In this document: piece after piece, positions 1 through 8,647 of the stretch
How the letters are laid out: each line of letters begins with the position of its first letter
How positions within the stretch are numbered: the first letter of the stretch is position 1
NCBI RefSeq assembly: GCF_009184865.1
Contig: NZ_CP045096.1
Location: forward strand, 3,534,001-3,598,000
Direction of reading: 5' to 3'
DNA: 64,000 nucleotides
From: Streptomyces phaeolivaceus
Lineage (GTDB): Bacteria; Actinomycetota; Actinomycetes; Streptomycetales; Streptomycetaceae
The notes under the pieces: model-generated
The model's database searches: none
Told to the model about the DNA's origin: nothing
What the model saw: only the letters and a program-made list of their open reading frames with translations
Translations under genes and position numbers: made by a program

Positions 1-2962
1 CATGCAGGCTCAGCAGGTTGCGGCCGAACGGCGGGGCGGGCTCGGCGGGGAAGGAGACCTCGGACTCCACGAGCATCTCGGCGGGCAGCAGGGGGTCGTC
101 GGTGGCCCCCGGCCGGCGTTCGACCAGGCCGAGCCGCCCGAAGTCCTTCACCATCGCGTTGATGGTGGCCAGGTAGGGCGTGGGCAGCCAGCGGTCCCAG
201 TTGGCCCGCCGGGCGAACGCGGCGAGCCGTTCCTCGCGCGGGCGCGTGGTGTCGACGGCGATCAGATAGTCCTCCTCGGCGAGGACGTGGTTGGGCACCC
301 GGGCGGGCCAGAAGGTCGGCAGATACGGGTCGTGGCGCTTCTCGTACCCGGAGCGGCAGCTCGCGGTGTCCGTCTGCCAGGGCACCGCCATCCAGCGGGT
401 CAGGTCGCCGGGGCCCTGGGCGTACAGCGGCCCGTCGTACGCCAGGGCGGCCTGCGGGGTGAGCACCCTGCCGTAGGGACGCTCGGGGTTGTCCTTCGAC
501 CGGTGGCGGATACGGAACGGCGCGCTGTACATCGTGGTGTGGCGCAGCGGCCAGGTGATCTCGCAGCCGGGGTGGAAGGCGTCGGCGATACAGAAGGACA
601 GGGCGGCGCGGTCCAGGGCGGCGGGCCGGGCGGCGAGCGGCAGCCGGTCCAGCGGCCGGGGTGCGGGGGCGGCGCCGGGGACGAGGTCGGAGACGAAGTC
701 CCCGGCGGCCCAGAGCGCCAACTGCCGTGTCTGGAGGGGGGAGAGGGCCAGGTGCTGGCGGGCGGAGACGGCGGGCAGGCTCATCGCGTCGCCGTAGACG
801 GGCGGCCAGGGGATCGGGGAGGTGCCGTCCCGGTCGGGGTCGCGCATGGTCTTCGAGATCTGTCGGCGCAGCTCCGTATGGCGTGGGCCGGGGTCGGCGA
901 GGGCGGCCAGCAGCCCGGGGTCGAGGAAGTGTTCGCGTCCGCCGTGTCCGAAGAGGGTGGCCAGGCCCTGGTTGACCCATTGCAGATCGCACAGGCGGCG
1001 CAGGATCGGCAGGATGTCGTGGGTGAAGGACACCGGCTCCGGCTCGGGGAGCGCTCCGGCCGTGACGAACGCGTCGCGCAGCAGGTCGTACAGCGTGCGT
1101 ACGGACTTCAGCTCGGGGGCGTAGTTGGGCGGGCCGACCACCACCCAGGCCGGTTCGACCGGCAGGGCACGGCCCTCGACGCGGACCTCGGCGGTGACGG
1201 GGCCGTCGGAGATGTCGTCGTACCAGCCGTCGTTGTTGGCGAAGGTGTCGGCCTCCTTGCCGTCGGCGGACTCGGCGACGCCCCGGCCGCCGAGGAAGAT
1301 CAGCCGCCCGGCGTCGTCGGTGCGCAGCTCGCCGAGGTAGACCGGGATGTGGAGGAACCGGCCGGTGTCGAAGCGCAGTTCGGGGCCGCCGGACCGGTCC
1401 CGGCCGCGTACGGAGCGGGGGCCGGGGTCGATGGCCAGCCCGTCCCGGTCCGCGCCCCCGACCCGCGGGTTGCGCAGCCGGCTCTCCTCGGTCCGCGCGG
1501 CCTCGGGGATGTCCAGGGCCAGCTGGAACTGGTACCAGGCGGGCTTCTTGTTGGCGACGTGCGCGGTCCAGCGGATCTCGGCGTTGTCGGCGGTGAGTTC
1601 GGCCACCGGTTCCCCGGCCGCGTTGTAGCCGTAGATACGGAACCGGGCCGCCTGCCGCTTCAGGGCGCCGGTGGCGTCCTTGTACGAGCCGGTGGGCAGC
1701 GGCGGTTCGTCCTCGGTCTCGGGGGCGAGGAAGAACTCCTCGGCGCTGTCGCCGACGCGGGCGACACCGATCGCGGGGTGGATGGCGGCCCTCACGATCC
1801 GGGTGTCGCGGGCCGGGGGCTCGGTGGACGGGGGCCGGGCGGGGCCGGGTTCGGCGGCCGGGACGCCGTTGGCGTCGCGGCGCCGACCGGCCGAGGCCTG
1901 GTAGACCGTCGCGCGGGCCTCGGCGATGCTGCCGGCGGGCTTGTGCTCGGCGAGGCTGTGCCAGGGGTTGAACGCCAGGTTGGCGCCGTACGCCGCCTGG
2001 CCCCGGCCCCGGACGTCCTGCCGGGCCAGGGTCAGCCGAGCCACGGGCACGGGGGCGCTCGCGGACTCCTCCCAGCGCACGGTCGCCCGGTCCAGCGGCA
2101 TGGCCTCCGCGTCCGTGCGGAACTGCACGAGCAGGTCGAAGGCCGCCTCCCCGGCGGCGAGCCGGTGCGCGAGGTCGGCCGCCAGATGGCCGGGGTTCTC
2201 CTCGGGCGGGGTGGCGGCGGGGTCGGCGGGGGCGCAACCGGCGGGCACCAGCTTGTACTTGACGAACCGGTCCGCGCCGAAGGAGTACGGCAGCACACCC
2301 CAGTAGGTGGCCGTCAGCGCGCTCTCCTCGGGCTTCGCCATGTCGTCGAGGATCCGCCGGGTCACCGGGTGGTCGCGCAGATAGGACTCGTAGTCGTTGT
2401 GGACGACACCGGCCCGGGTGAACTCGCACATGTCGCGGGCCGTGTCGACGAAGAACACGTCGTGGTTCTGCAGCAGCAGGTCCTGGGTGTCGGCGTCGCC
2501 CTCCCCGGCGAGCAGCTTGGCGCCGGGCACCCCGAAGAGCTTGACGCCGACGCCGACCGTGGTCAGCAGGTCCGGGCGGCTGGGCACGGTGTCGCTGGAG
2601 AACCGCACCCAGGCGGTCAGCCCCTCGGGCCGCTGCCGGGCCAACTCCAGGAATCCGACGCGCAGTTCCTCGGGAAGGTCCGCGCGGACGGTGAGCGTGC
2701 CACGGGCGGTGCCGTGCGGTTTGAGGAACACCGGCCGCTCCACGGGATCCTGCCCGCGTGCGATACGCCCGCCCTGGGACCGGTCGACGAACATCTCCTT
2801 CAGCGCGGCCCCCGGATCCGACGCGCAGTCCGGCTCGGCGGGTCCGTCGTTCTCGGCGGGGCCGGCGGGTCCGTCGTTCTCGGCGGGGCCGGTGGGTTCA
2901 GAGGATCCGGCGGGGCCGGTGGGCTCGGCGGGTCCGGAGGAGGAAGCGGAAATGACGGCCAT
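1..2962 (-). CDS. Catalase-like / LodA-type CTQ oxidase fusion, C-terminus off the window
   Basis: Found by translating the minus strand by eye; the frame is open for 987 codons from ATG 2962 and leaves the window without a stop. GGGAG lies 8 nt before the ATG. Residues 1-45 are a Gly/Pro/Ala/Glu-rich repeat tail. Residues about 55-330 resemble a small y4iL-type catalase-family domain (WVRFSSD, GVGVKLFGVPG, TQDLLLQN, VFFV). From about residue 390 it reads as LodA: IHPAIGVARVGDS, EIRWTAHVANKK, VVGPPNYAPE, then SFCIADAFHPGCEITW (Cys791, Cys800) and DLTRWMAVPWQTD (Trp857, Trp862). LodA/GoxA enzymes carry a cysteine tryptophylquinone made from one Cys and one Trp, and oxidise amine groups of amino acids with release of H2O2. 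Which of the two Cys/Trp candidates form it cannot be decided here. A fused catalase-like domain could handle the peroxide (inference). Substrate unknown. Confidence 0.8.
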   Translation of the reverse strand, partial: MAVISASSSGPAEPTGPAGSSEPTGPAENDGPAGPAENDGPAEPDCASDPGAALKEMFVDRSQGGRIARGQDPVERPVFLKPHGTARGTLTVRADLPEELRVGFLELARQRPEGLTAWVRFSSDTVPSRPDLLTTVGVGVKLFGVPGAKLLAGEGDADTQDLLLQNHDVFFVDTARDMCEFTRAGVVHNDYESYLRDHPVTRRILDDMAKPEESALTATYWGVLPYSFGADRFVKYKLVPAGCAPADPAATPPEENPGHLAADLAHRLAAGEAAFDLLVQFRTDAEAMPLDRATVRWEESASAPVPVARLTLARQDVRGRGQAAYGANLAFNPWHSLAEHKPAGSIAEARATVYQASAGRRRDANGVPAAEPGPARPPSTEPPARDTRIVRAAIHPAIGVARVGDSAEEFFLAPETEDEPPLPTGSYKDATGALKRQAARFRIYGYNAAGEPVAELTADNAEIRWTAHVANKKPAWYQFQLALDIPEAARTEESRLRNPRVGGADRDGLAIDPGPRSVRGRDRSGGPELRFDTGRFLHIPVYLGELRTDDAGRLIFLGGRGVAESADGKEADTFANNDGWYDDISDGPVTAEVRVEGRALPVEPAWVVVGPPNYAPELKSVRTLYDLLRDAFVTAGALPEPEPVSFTHDILPILRRLCDLQWVNQGLATLFGHGGREHFLDPGLLAALADPGPRHTELRRQISKTMRDPDRDGTSPIPWPPVYGDAMSLPAVSARQHLALSPLQTRQLALWAAGDFVSDLVPGAAPAPRPLDRLPLAARPAALDRAALSFCIADAFHPGCEITWPLRHTTMYSAPFRIRHRSKDNPERPYGRVLTPQAALAYDGPLYAQGPGDLTRWMAVPWQTDTASCRSGYEKRHDPYLPTFWPARVPNHVLAEEDYLIAVDTTRPREERLAAFARRANWDRWLPTPYLATINAMVKDFGRLGLVERRPGATDDPLLPAEMLVESEVSFPAEPAPPFGRNLLSLH
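2837..2917. repeat. 27-nt tandem repeat in the 5' end of the LodA fusion gene
   Basis: Two perfect 27-nt units (2837-2863, 2864-2890) are followed by a diverged third (2891-2917). On the minus strand they encode the Gly-Pro-Ala-Glu-Asn-Asp-rich N-terminal tail of the catalase/LodA fusion. The unit keeps the reading frame, so copy number can change without breaking the protein. It probably forms a flexible linker. Confidence 0.85.
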
Positions 2963-3320
2963 GGCTCGATCTCCCGCGATTGGCGCTACCGGGGCCGCAC
3001 CGGACGCACAGGCTCATGGAGCGCTGTACAGGCGCGCACCGTCCGTACAGCTCCCCATGCTGACAAACAAGCGTGCGACGCGCGACCGAGGGACGGGCCG
3101 CTCCGTCCCGCACGGGCCGCCGCCGTCCGGGCCCGGCGGCGCCGAGTCGCACGTCCCCCGGAACACCACCAGACTGGACAGCGGGCCCACGCCGCCGAAC
3201 GCGCCCACCGCGCGCCGCGCGACCGGCGCCCCAACGTCCCCGCACCCAACGTCCCCACCCCCAACCGTCCACCCCAACCGTTCACGCCTCACGCGCGAAC
3301 GGGAGTCGGGAGGTGCCGTC
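2963..3320. other. Divergent intergenic region between LodA fusion and propeller gene
   Basis: No gene is called here. The region lies between two divergent starts and should hold both promoters. The last 120 bases are C-rich with short iterations of CCCCAACCGT/CCCAACGTCCC type. No convincing operator palindrome was seen. Confidence 0.5.
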
Positions 3321-4220
3321 ATGGCCACCGAACACGACAGGCGGGACCGGCTGGCGGCCGAACGCGCCGACACGCCGTTGGTACGTCTCCTCGACACGGC
3401 CCGCGCCAGAGGCCACGAGATGGTCCGGCCGCCGGACCCGACCGCACCGCCCGCCCCCTCCGCCCCGGCCGCACCACGCCCGCTCTCGACGATCCGGGTC
3501 GGTGAGAGCCCGCACAGCCTGGCGGTCAGCCCCGACGGCACCCGGCTGTACGTGAGCGACTTCAAGGCGGACTCCGTGGTGGTGGTCGACCTCCCCCGCG
3601 AGGAGGTCGTGGACACCGTCGCGGTCGACGACGGGCCCTACGGCGTGGCGGCGAGCCCGGACGGCACCCGGCTGCACGTCGCGGTCCCCGACACGGAACT
3701 CCTGCTGAAGATCGAGTTCCCGGACGACGTCTCCGGCAGCCACTTCGGCCACGCGCCCTACGGCGTGGCGGCCGGCCCCGACGGGCAGCGCGTCTATCTG
3801 GCGCTGGCGCTGGAGGACCGGGTGTGGGTCACCGACCAGTTCGCCATGGGCGACTTCGCGTCCGTCCCCGGCCTCGACTTCCCGGTCGGCGTGGCGGTGA
3901 GCCCCGACGAGAAGTACCTCTACGTGACGCACTACTTCGCCGGCCGGGTGTCCGTCGTCGACCTCGGCCGCACCTCCGTCATCTCCACGATCCCCGTCTC
4001 GAACGGCCCCTACGGCGTGACGGTGACCCGCGACGGAAGCCGCCTGTACGTGGCCCACTTCCCCTACGGCACCGTCTCGGTGATCGACACCGCGCGCGGC
4101 GAGGTGACCGACACGATCGCCGTCGCGGACGGTTCACGCGGCGTGGCGGTGAGCCCCGACGGCTCCCGCCTCTACGTCACCGACTTCTTCGCCGGAACGG
4201 TGTCGGTGCTCAGGCCGTAG
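3321..4220 (+). CDS. YVTN/YncE-type beta-propeller protein, six repeats
   Basis: 299 residues from ATG 3321, chosen because GGGAGG sits just upstream and the product begins at a sensible hydrophilic N-terminus. After a Pro/Ala-rich stretch (residues about 40-55) there are six repeats of about 42 residues, each with a core like GVAVSPDGSRLYVTD followed by a hydrophobic strand and a GPYG-like turn. This is the SMP-30/YVTN/40-residue beta-propeller pattern. No signal peptide is visible, so it is probably cytoplasmic. Its 3' end overlaps the convergent flavoprotein gene by 49 bases. The tryptophylquinone methylamine and quinohemoprotein amine dehydrogenases also have a propeller subunit, so a structural role beside the quinoprotein is possible, but that is inference; this fold is common and its function is unproven. 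Confidence 0.85.
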   Translation: MATEHDRRDRLAAERADTPLVRLLDTARARGHEMVRPPDPTAPPAPSAPAAPRPLSTIRVGESPHSLAVSPDGTRLYVSDFKADSVVVVDLPREEVVDTVAVDDGPYGVAASPDGTRLHVAVPDTELLLKIEFPDDVSGSHFGHAPYGVAAGPDGQRVYLALALEDRVWVTDQFAMGDFASVPGLDFPVGVAVSPDEKYLYVTHYFAGRVSVVDLGRTSVISTIPVSNGPYGVTVTRDGSRLYVAHFPYGTVSVIDTARGEVTDTIAVADGSRGVAVSPDGSRLYVTDFFAGTVSVLRP

Positions 4221-5242
4221 CGGGGCGGCACGACGCCGCCCCGTCCGCGCAGTGTCGAGCGGGTGGTGTCGATCTCGTCCTGCCAGACGTCCGCCGTGAA
4301 GGCGCTCTCGTAGAGGCGCAGGCAGGTGCGCAGATGGTCGTGGTGGGCCACGCGCAGCCGGGTCGTGTAGTGGGCGCACAGGGCGTCCACCGGGACACCC
4401 CGGGCGGCGGCGTCGATCACGGCGGCGGCCAGGATCGCCGTCCGCAGGGCCTGTGCGGTGCCCGTGCCGCTGAGCGGGTCCTGCCGCAGGGCGCCCGCGC
4501 CGACGACCAGCCGGCCCCCGCCCGCCCGGGGCGCCCCGGGCGGGACGGCCGGGGCCAGATGCACCCTGGGCGCCGCCGCCGGTGCCACGGCCGTACGCGG
4601 CGGGCGGCTCAGCAGGGCGGCGAGCGGGGACTCGGCGAGGACACGGGCGAGCAGCCCGGCCGGGTCGGCGGCGGGGCCCGGGACCATCGCCTGGACCAGA
4701 CAGTGGTCGCCGCCCAGCGGGGTGAGCTGGAGCCAGCCCAGCTCGGTGCAGTCCAGGCGGGCCGTGGTCCGGTCGCCGCCCCGCCGCAGCGGGGCGGTAC
4801 CGGCCAGCAGCGTCCGCCGCCCGCACTGCCGGAGCACGGACCCACCCGGAACGGCGCCCGAGGCGGCGTCCGCGGTGACGGTCCACTCGGGCGGTTCGCC
4901 GCTCCCGGGCGGTTCGGCCCTCCCGTCGCCGAGGTCGAGCAGCTCCCGCATCCGGGCGGCCAGGGCGGCGCCGTCGACCGCGTACGCCCGCTGCGGGAAC
5001 CGGGGTGAGCGCTCCCCTGCCCCCCACCGCACCTGTCGGTGGGTCAGCCACCAGCCGCCGCGCGGGAGTTCGTCGCCCCAGAGCGAGCCGAGCAGGTCCA
5101 GCGCCGGTCCGGTCAGCAGCAGCGGGCGGAACGCCGGGCCGGCCGGCGGCGGGGCGGGCCGGACCCGGTGGCCACGGGCGAGCAGCAGCCGCGCGCAGGT
5201 CAGTTCCGCCAGCCCCGAGCCGGCGATCGCGACCAGGGTCAC
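4172..5242 (-). CDS. LodB-like FAD-dependent oxidoreductase (cofactor maturation)
   Basis: 356 residues. The N-terminus VAIAGSGLAELTCARLLLARGH is a Rossmann dinucleotide-binding segment with a GxGxxE-like turn, and GALRQDPLSGTGTAQALRTA near residue 270 fits the FAD-contacting segment of the tryptophan-halogenase/LodB monooxygenase group. The start ATG overlaps the stop of the upstream gene in an ATGA, so translation is coupled. LodB-type flavoproteins are needed for tryptophylquinone formation in LodA, probably by oxygenating the tryptophan. Here the gene lies between two LodA-related reading frames and could serve either one. It is shorter than many halogenase-type flavoproteins. Family assignment rests on context and the FAD motifs. 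Confidence 0.72.
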   Translation of the reverse strand: MTLVAIAGSGLAELTCARLLLARGHRVRPAPPPAGPAFRPLLLTGPALDLLGSLWGDELPRGGWWLTHRQVRWGAGERSPRFPQRAYAVDGAALAARMRELLDLGDGRAEPPGSGEPPEWTVTADAASGAVPGGSVLRQCGRRTLLAGTAPLRRGGDRTTARLDCTELGWLQLTPLGGDHCLVQAMVPGPAADPAGLLARVLAESPLAALLSRPPRTAVAPAAAPRVHLAPAVPPGAPRAGGGRLVVGAGALRQDPLSGTGTAQALRTAILAAAVIDAAARGVPVDALCAHYTTRLRVAHHDHLRTCLRLYESAFTADVWQDEIDTTRSTLRGRGGVVPPRYGLSTDTVPAKKSVT

Positions 5243-7158
5243 CCGCCGTCCAGGGCGGTGAGTGCCGCGAGGACGGCCTCGACGTCGGCCGTGTGGCGCC
5301 GCGCCAGCCGCAGCAGTCGCCGGTCTCCCTGGACGAGGACCCGCAGCCTCTCGGTGACGGTCGCGGCCGCGTCCCGGGTGAGCCGCCGGTAGGCGGCGCT
5401 CAGCTCGGCGGCGGTGCCGCCGTCCTGGTCGGGCAGGTCCGGCATGGTGAAGCGCGGGCCGACACCCCGGTCCGCGAGCACATGATGCAGATCGTGCATG
5501 TTGGTCATCACCAGACGGGTCTGGGCCATCAGCGCGCCGCCGGCGCCGTCGAACCGCTCCAGCGACGCGCGCAGCGTCCCGAGCAGCAGCACGTAGTACT
5601 GGTCGCAGACATCGAGCAGCCCGGTCTCCGTAGCGTCGCGGGGGGCGCCGAACCGGCGCAGGTACCGCTCCTCCTCAAGCCCGGCCAGATGCCCCTGCAC
5701 CGCGAGGAAGCGGCGGTGGTGGTCGCCGCCCTCGTCGATGATGAGCTTGATGAGGTGGGCGAGCCGGTCGCTCTGCGGGAAGAGGTCCGGCTGTCCGACC
5801 ACGGACGCGTGCAGCGCGACGTACATGCCGTCCAGGCCGTCGGGGTCGTCCGGATCGTCGGCCGTGTGCCGACTGGGCGCCTCCACGTCGACGAACCACT
5901 GCAGCCGTTCGGCGGTGAGCCGTTCCAGCCCGAACTGGTGGTCGACCTCCCGGTCGATGACCTCGGCCCGGTCGAGCACGGGCTGCCGGCCGAACATGGC
6001 GAGCGCCTCGTTGACCCAGCGCAGATGGCGCATCTCGTCGACCGCCACGGCGAACACCTCCTGCCCGGCCGCGTGCGCCCGGCGGGTGAGTTCGTCCGCG
6101 CTCCGGGGCAGGGACAGCGGCGCGTTCAGCGAGTAGTGGGCGTACAGGTACTCCACGCACAGCGCGTGTTCCACCCCGGCCAGCCTGATCAGTTCCTTGG
6201 CCACGTCCTCCGGGCTCATCAGGTCGCGGCGCGCGGCGGCCACGGCGCGCGCGGCCGGCGGGGGACTCACCGGCTCCGCCTGCTCACGGTCGTCGAGGAC
6301 CACGGGCAGGACGTTCCAGTCGCTGATCAGCCGCGGGTAGGTGAACTCCAGCGCGGTGCGCCGGCCTCCCTCGTCGCTGGCGAGGTCGGCGGCGGGCGGG
6401 GTGCTCCGGTCGGCGCGCAGGAAGTTGACCTCGGGCACACTGCCGTCCGTGCTGCTGGTGACATCGGGTTTGGAGGCGGCCCAGTAGAAGCAGCCGCAGT
6501 CCCGGAAGTCGTACTGCCAGGGCGCGCACAGACTGCGGGTCAGTTCGCCCGGCCGGTACACGTCCGGGTCGATGACGCCGTCCGCGTCGAGATAGCGGGC
6601 CCGTGGGGCGGTCAGTACGACGGACTCGATCCGGCCTTCCGGGTCCAGCTGCACGGAGCTGCTGCCGTTGAGCCGCGTGCCGTTGAGGTCGGGCACGGCC
6701 GGGGGCGGTGTGCCGGGCGGTCCGAGCGGTTCGAGGAGCACGGTGACGGCGCCGGCCAGCAGGTCGTGGACGTGCCGCCAGACGTCCAGGCCCAGCAGTC
6801 CCGCGCAGTCGACGGTGGGGACCCGCCGCTCGCTCTGGTCCACGGTGGTGCGCCCGCACAGGGCGCGTACGTACAGGGGGCGGGCGTCGGACAGGTCGGC
6901 GTCGGTCAGCCCCTGTGACCGGGCGGGCTCACCGGTGAAGGCGAGGACACGTGCCCCCTCGCCGCGGTGGAAGTCGACCCTGAGCCCGGGGAAGAAGCCG
7001 GTGTCCAGGTTGCGCTGGTCGAACTCCAGGCCGGGGAAGCTGTTGTCGACGCCGCTCTCGGGGCGGGTGCCGACGGGGTTGCCGGGCACGCGGTAGTCCG
7101 CGCGGGCGGTGAGGTTGCGCGGAAAGAACTTCCCGTCGGGGGCCGGAAGGTCGGGCAT
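5239..7158 (-). CDS. LodA C-domain-like protein fused to a ferritin-like domain
   Basis: 639 residues from ATG 7158 with AAGGAG 6 nt upstream; the radical SAM gene ends 10 nt earlier. Residues about 36-230 align by eye to the cofactor half of the LodA fusion: NSFPGLEFDQRNLDTGFFPG matches the DAFHPGCEITW stretch, and PGELTRSLCAPWQYDFRDCG matches PGDLTRWMAVPWQTDTASC, so the PWQ Trp (Trp214) is kept. The positions of both candidate CTQ cysteines are Gly and Leu here. Residues about 310-500 are a ferritin-like helical bundle of the VioB/RebD type (LAGVEHALCVEYLYAHY, VDEMRHLRWVNEAL, DEGGDHHRRF), with Glu and His metal-ligand candidates. This gene is the third in the operon. Function is unknown; it may be a modified oxidase, or a substrate and partner of the radical SAM enzyme. 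Confidence 0.8.
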   Translation of the reverse strand: MPDLPAPDGKFFPRNLTARADYRVPGNPVGTRPESGVDNSFPGLEFDQRNLDTGFFPGLRVDFHRGEGARVLAFTGEPARSQGLTDADLSDARPLYVRALCGRTTVDQSERRVPTVDCAGLLGLDVWRHVHDLLAGAVTVLLEPLGPPGTPPPAVPDLNGTRLNGSSSVQLDPEGRIESVVLTAPRARYLDADGVIDPDVYRPGELTRSLCAPWQYDFRDCGCFYWAASKPDVTSSTDGSVPEVNFLRADRSTPPAADLASDEGGRRTALEFTYPRLISDWNVLPVVLDDREQAEPVSPPPAARAVAAARRDLMSPEDVAKELIRLAGVEHALCVEYLYAHYSLNAPLSLPRSADELTRRAHAAGQEVFAVAVDEMRHLRWVNEALAMFGRQPVLDRAEVIDREVDHQFGLERLTAERLQWFVDVEAPSRHTADDPDDPDGLDGMYVALHASVVGQPDLFPQSDRLAHLIKLIIDEGGDHHRRFLAVQGHLAGLEEERYLRRFGAPRDATETGLLDVCDQYYVLLLGTLRASLERFDGAGGALMAQTRLVMTNMHDLHHVLADRGVGPRFTMPDLPDQDGGTAAELSAAYRRLTRDAAATVTERLRVLVQGDRRLLRLARRHTADVEAVLAALTALDGG

Positions 7159-7168
7159 GGGGGCTCCT

Positions 7169-8647
7169 TCAGACGAGGCCGGCGGCGCCGGCGTCTGCTG
7201 CGGGGTGGGCGTCCGGCACCGGCGGCCGGCGGAAGAACTCGGGGTCGGCCTGCGTGAGTTCCACATAGGCGCGCAGGCAGAAGGCCAGCCAGCCGCGGAT
7301 GTAGTCGCAGCCGGGCCGTCCGCGTCTGCTCACCTCGTGGTAGCAGCCGCCCCCGCACAGATACCGGGCCCAGCAGGAGCGGCACGGCTCGGCCCGGTCG
7401 ACGTGACCGGCCCTCAGATGGCGGCGGCGGGCTTCGGTGTCGGGCCCGTCGGCGACGGAGCCCATGGCGTGGGCGGGGTCGTCGACCAGGCGGTGACAGG
7501 CGTACAGCCCGCCCTCGGCGGAGGCGCTGAGATAACCGGCGCCCGCGCCGCAGGGGTAGGGGCGGTGGGTGCCTCGGTGCAGCTGTTCGAGGGCGGTCAG
7601 CAGGTTCCCGAAGGGGTAGCTCCGGCCCGCCGACAGCTCGCTCAGGGCCCGCTCGCCGCACTCCACCATCCGCTCCAGGAACCCGGCGAAGGCGGCCGTG
7701 TCGATCTCGTACGCCGGGTCGGGGGCGCTGACCACGGCCGCGAAGCCGACGTCGTCGAAACCGAGCCCGATGCCGTGCTCCAGTACGTCGAGCAGGCGCG
7801 CGGTCCTCGGGGTGACGCTGACCCGGGCCGCGAGATGACGCGGGCGGCCGTGCCGGGCGAGCACGTCCAGACCGGCCCGCAGCCGGTCGTAGGCGCTGGC
7901 CCCGCCCGGGGCGTGCCGCAGCGCGTCGTGACCGGCCCGGTCGCCGTCCAGGCTGACGGTGACGGTGAAGGGGTGCTCGGCGAAGAGCCGGGCGTCCTCG
8001 GGCCGTACGGTGGTGAGGTTGGTGGTGAGGGAGAAGCGGACGGTGTGTCCCGTCTCCCGGCCCGCCCGCGTGGCGTGGGCGACCACGTCGTGGATCAGGT
8101 GCCGGGCGAGCAGCGGTTCGCCGCCCATGAAGCCGACCACCACGTCCGCCCCCGGCGCGGCCTCGGCCAGCAGCCGGTCCACGGCGGCGTACGCCGTGTG
8201 CCGGGGCATCGCACGGGCGGCGCCGCCGAAGCGTCCCTCGTCCGCGTAGCAGTGGCCACAGCTGAGGTTGCAGGCCTGCATCACGTTGAGGGAGAGGGAG
8301 GAGAGCGGGGGCGGTTCGAGGGGGGTGCCGTCGATCCTTCGCGGCCGGTCCCACAGCGGGAGCCCGAGCCGGTCGGCGAGGTCCGCCGGGGTGCCGTCGG
8401 GCTCCGCCGCCCACCGCTCCAGCCGGGCGGCGAGCGGTGCGGGCAGGTCGTAGATCCGGCTGCCGTCCGAGACGAGCAGATGCGCGCCGAGCGCACTGCG
8501 GAAGACCTTGAACTCGGCGGCCCCGTCGGGCGGCCGGACCGGACCGCCGGGTGGCTGACCGGCTCCGGCCGACGGGGGTGGCGGACCGTCCGACGGTGGG
8601 AGCGGGCCGTCCGGGGGGCGGCGCCCGATCTGGAGCAGTACGGTCAT
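7169..8647 (-). CDS. Radical SAM/SPASM peptide- or cofactor-maturation enzyme
   Basis: 492 residues. The start at ATG 8647 overlaps the preceding stop in an ATGA, which fixes it against the longer open frame. Residues 1-42 are Pro/Gly-rich. Residues about 45-110 resemble a PqqD-like recognition domain (EFKVFRSALGAHLLVSDGS). The radical SAM cluster motif CNLSCGHC is at Cys126/130/133, followed by GFMGGEPLL (SAM contact). The C-terminal SPASM region has CGAGAGYLSASAEGGLYACH and CRSCWARYLCGGGC, enough cysteines for two auxiliary clusters. The layout matches QhpD and other enzymes that form thioether or C-C crosslinks in protein substrates. The likely substrate is a product of the same operon (inference). 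Confidence 0.88.
   Translation of the reverse strand: MTVLLQIGRRPPDGPLPPSDGPPPPSAGAGQPPGGPVRPPDGAAEFKVFRSALGAHLLVSDGSRIYDLPAPLAARLERWAAEPDGTPADLADRLGLPLWDRPRRIDGTPLEPPPLSSLSLNVMQACNLSCGHCYADEGRFGGAARAMPRHTAYAAVDRLLAEAAPGADVVVGFMGGEPLLARHLIHDVVAHATRAGRETGHTVRFSLTTNLTTVRPEDARLFAEHPFTVTVSLDGDRAGHDALRHAPGGASAYDRLRAGLDVLARHGRPRHLAARVSVTPRTARLLDVLEHGIGLGFDDVGFAAVVSAPDPAYEIDTAAFAGFLERMVECGERALSELSAGRSYPFGNLLTALEQLHRGTHRPYPCGAGAGYLSASAEGGLYACHRLVDDPAHAMGSVADGPDTEARRRHLRAGHVDRAEPCRSCWARYLCGGGCYHEVSRRGRPGCDYIRGWLAFCLRAYVELTQADPEFFRRPPVPDAHPAADAGAAGLV

Noticed and set aside
2..3505. 1167-residue plus-strand reading frame
   Set aside because: It is the antisense shadow of the catalase/LodA fusion. Its sequence is Gly/Arg/Val-rich with no motif, while the minus frame gives clear LodA and catalase-like motifs.
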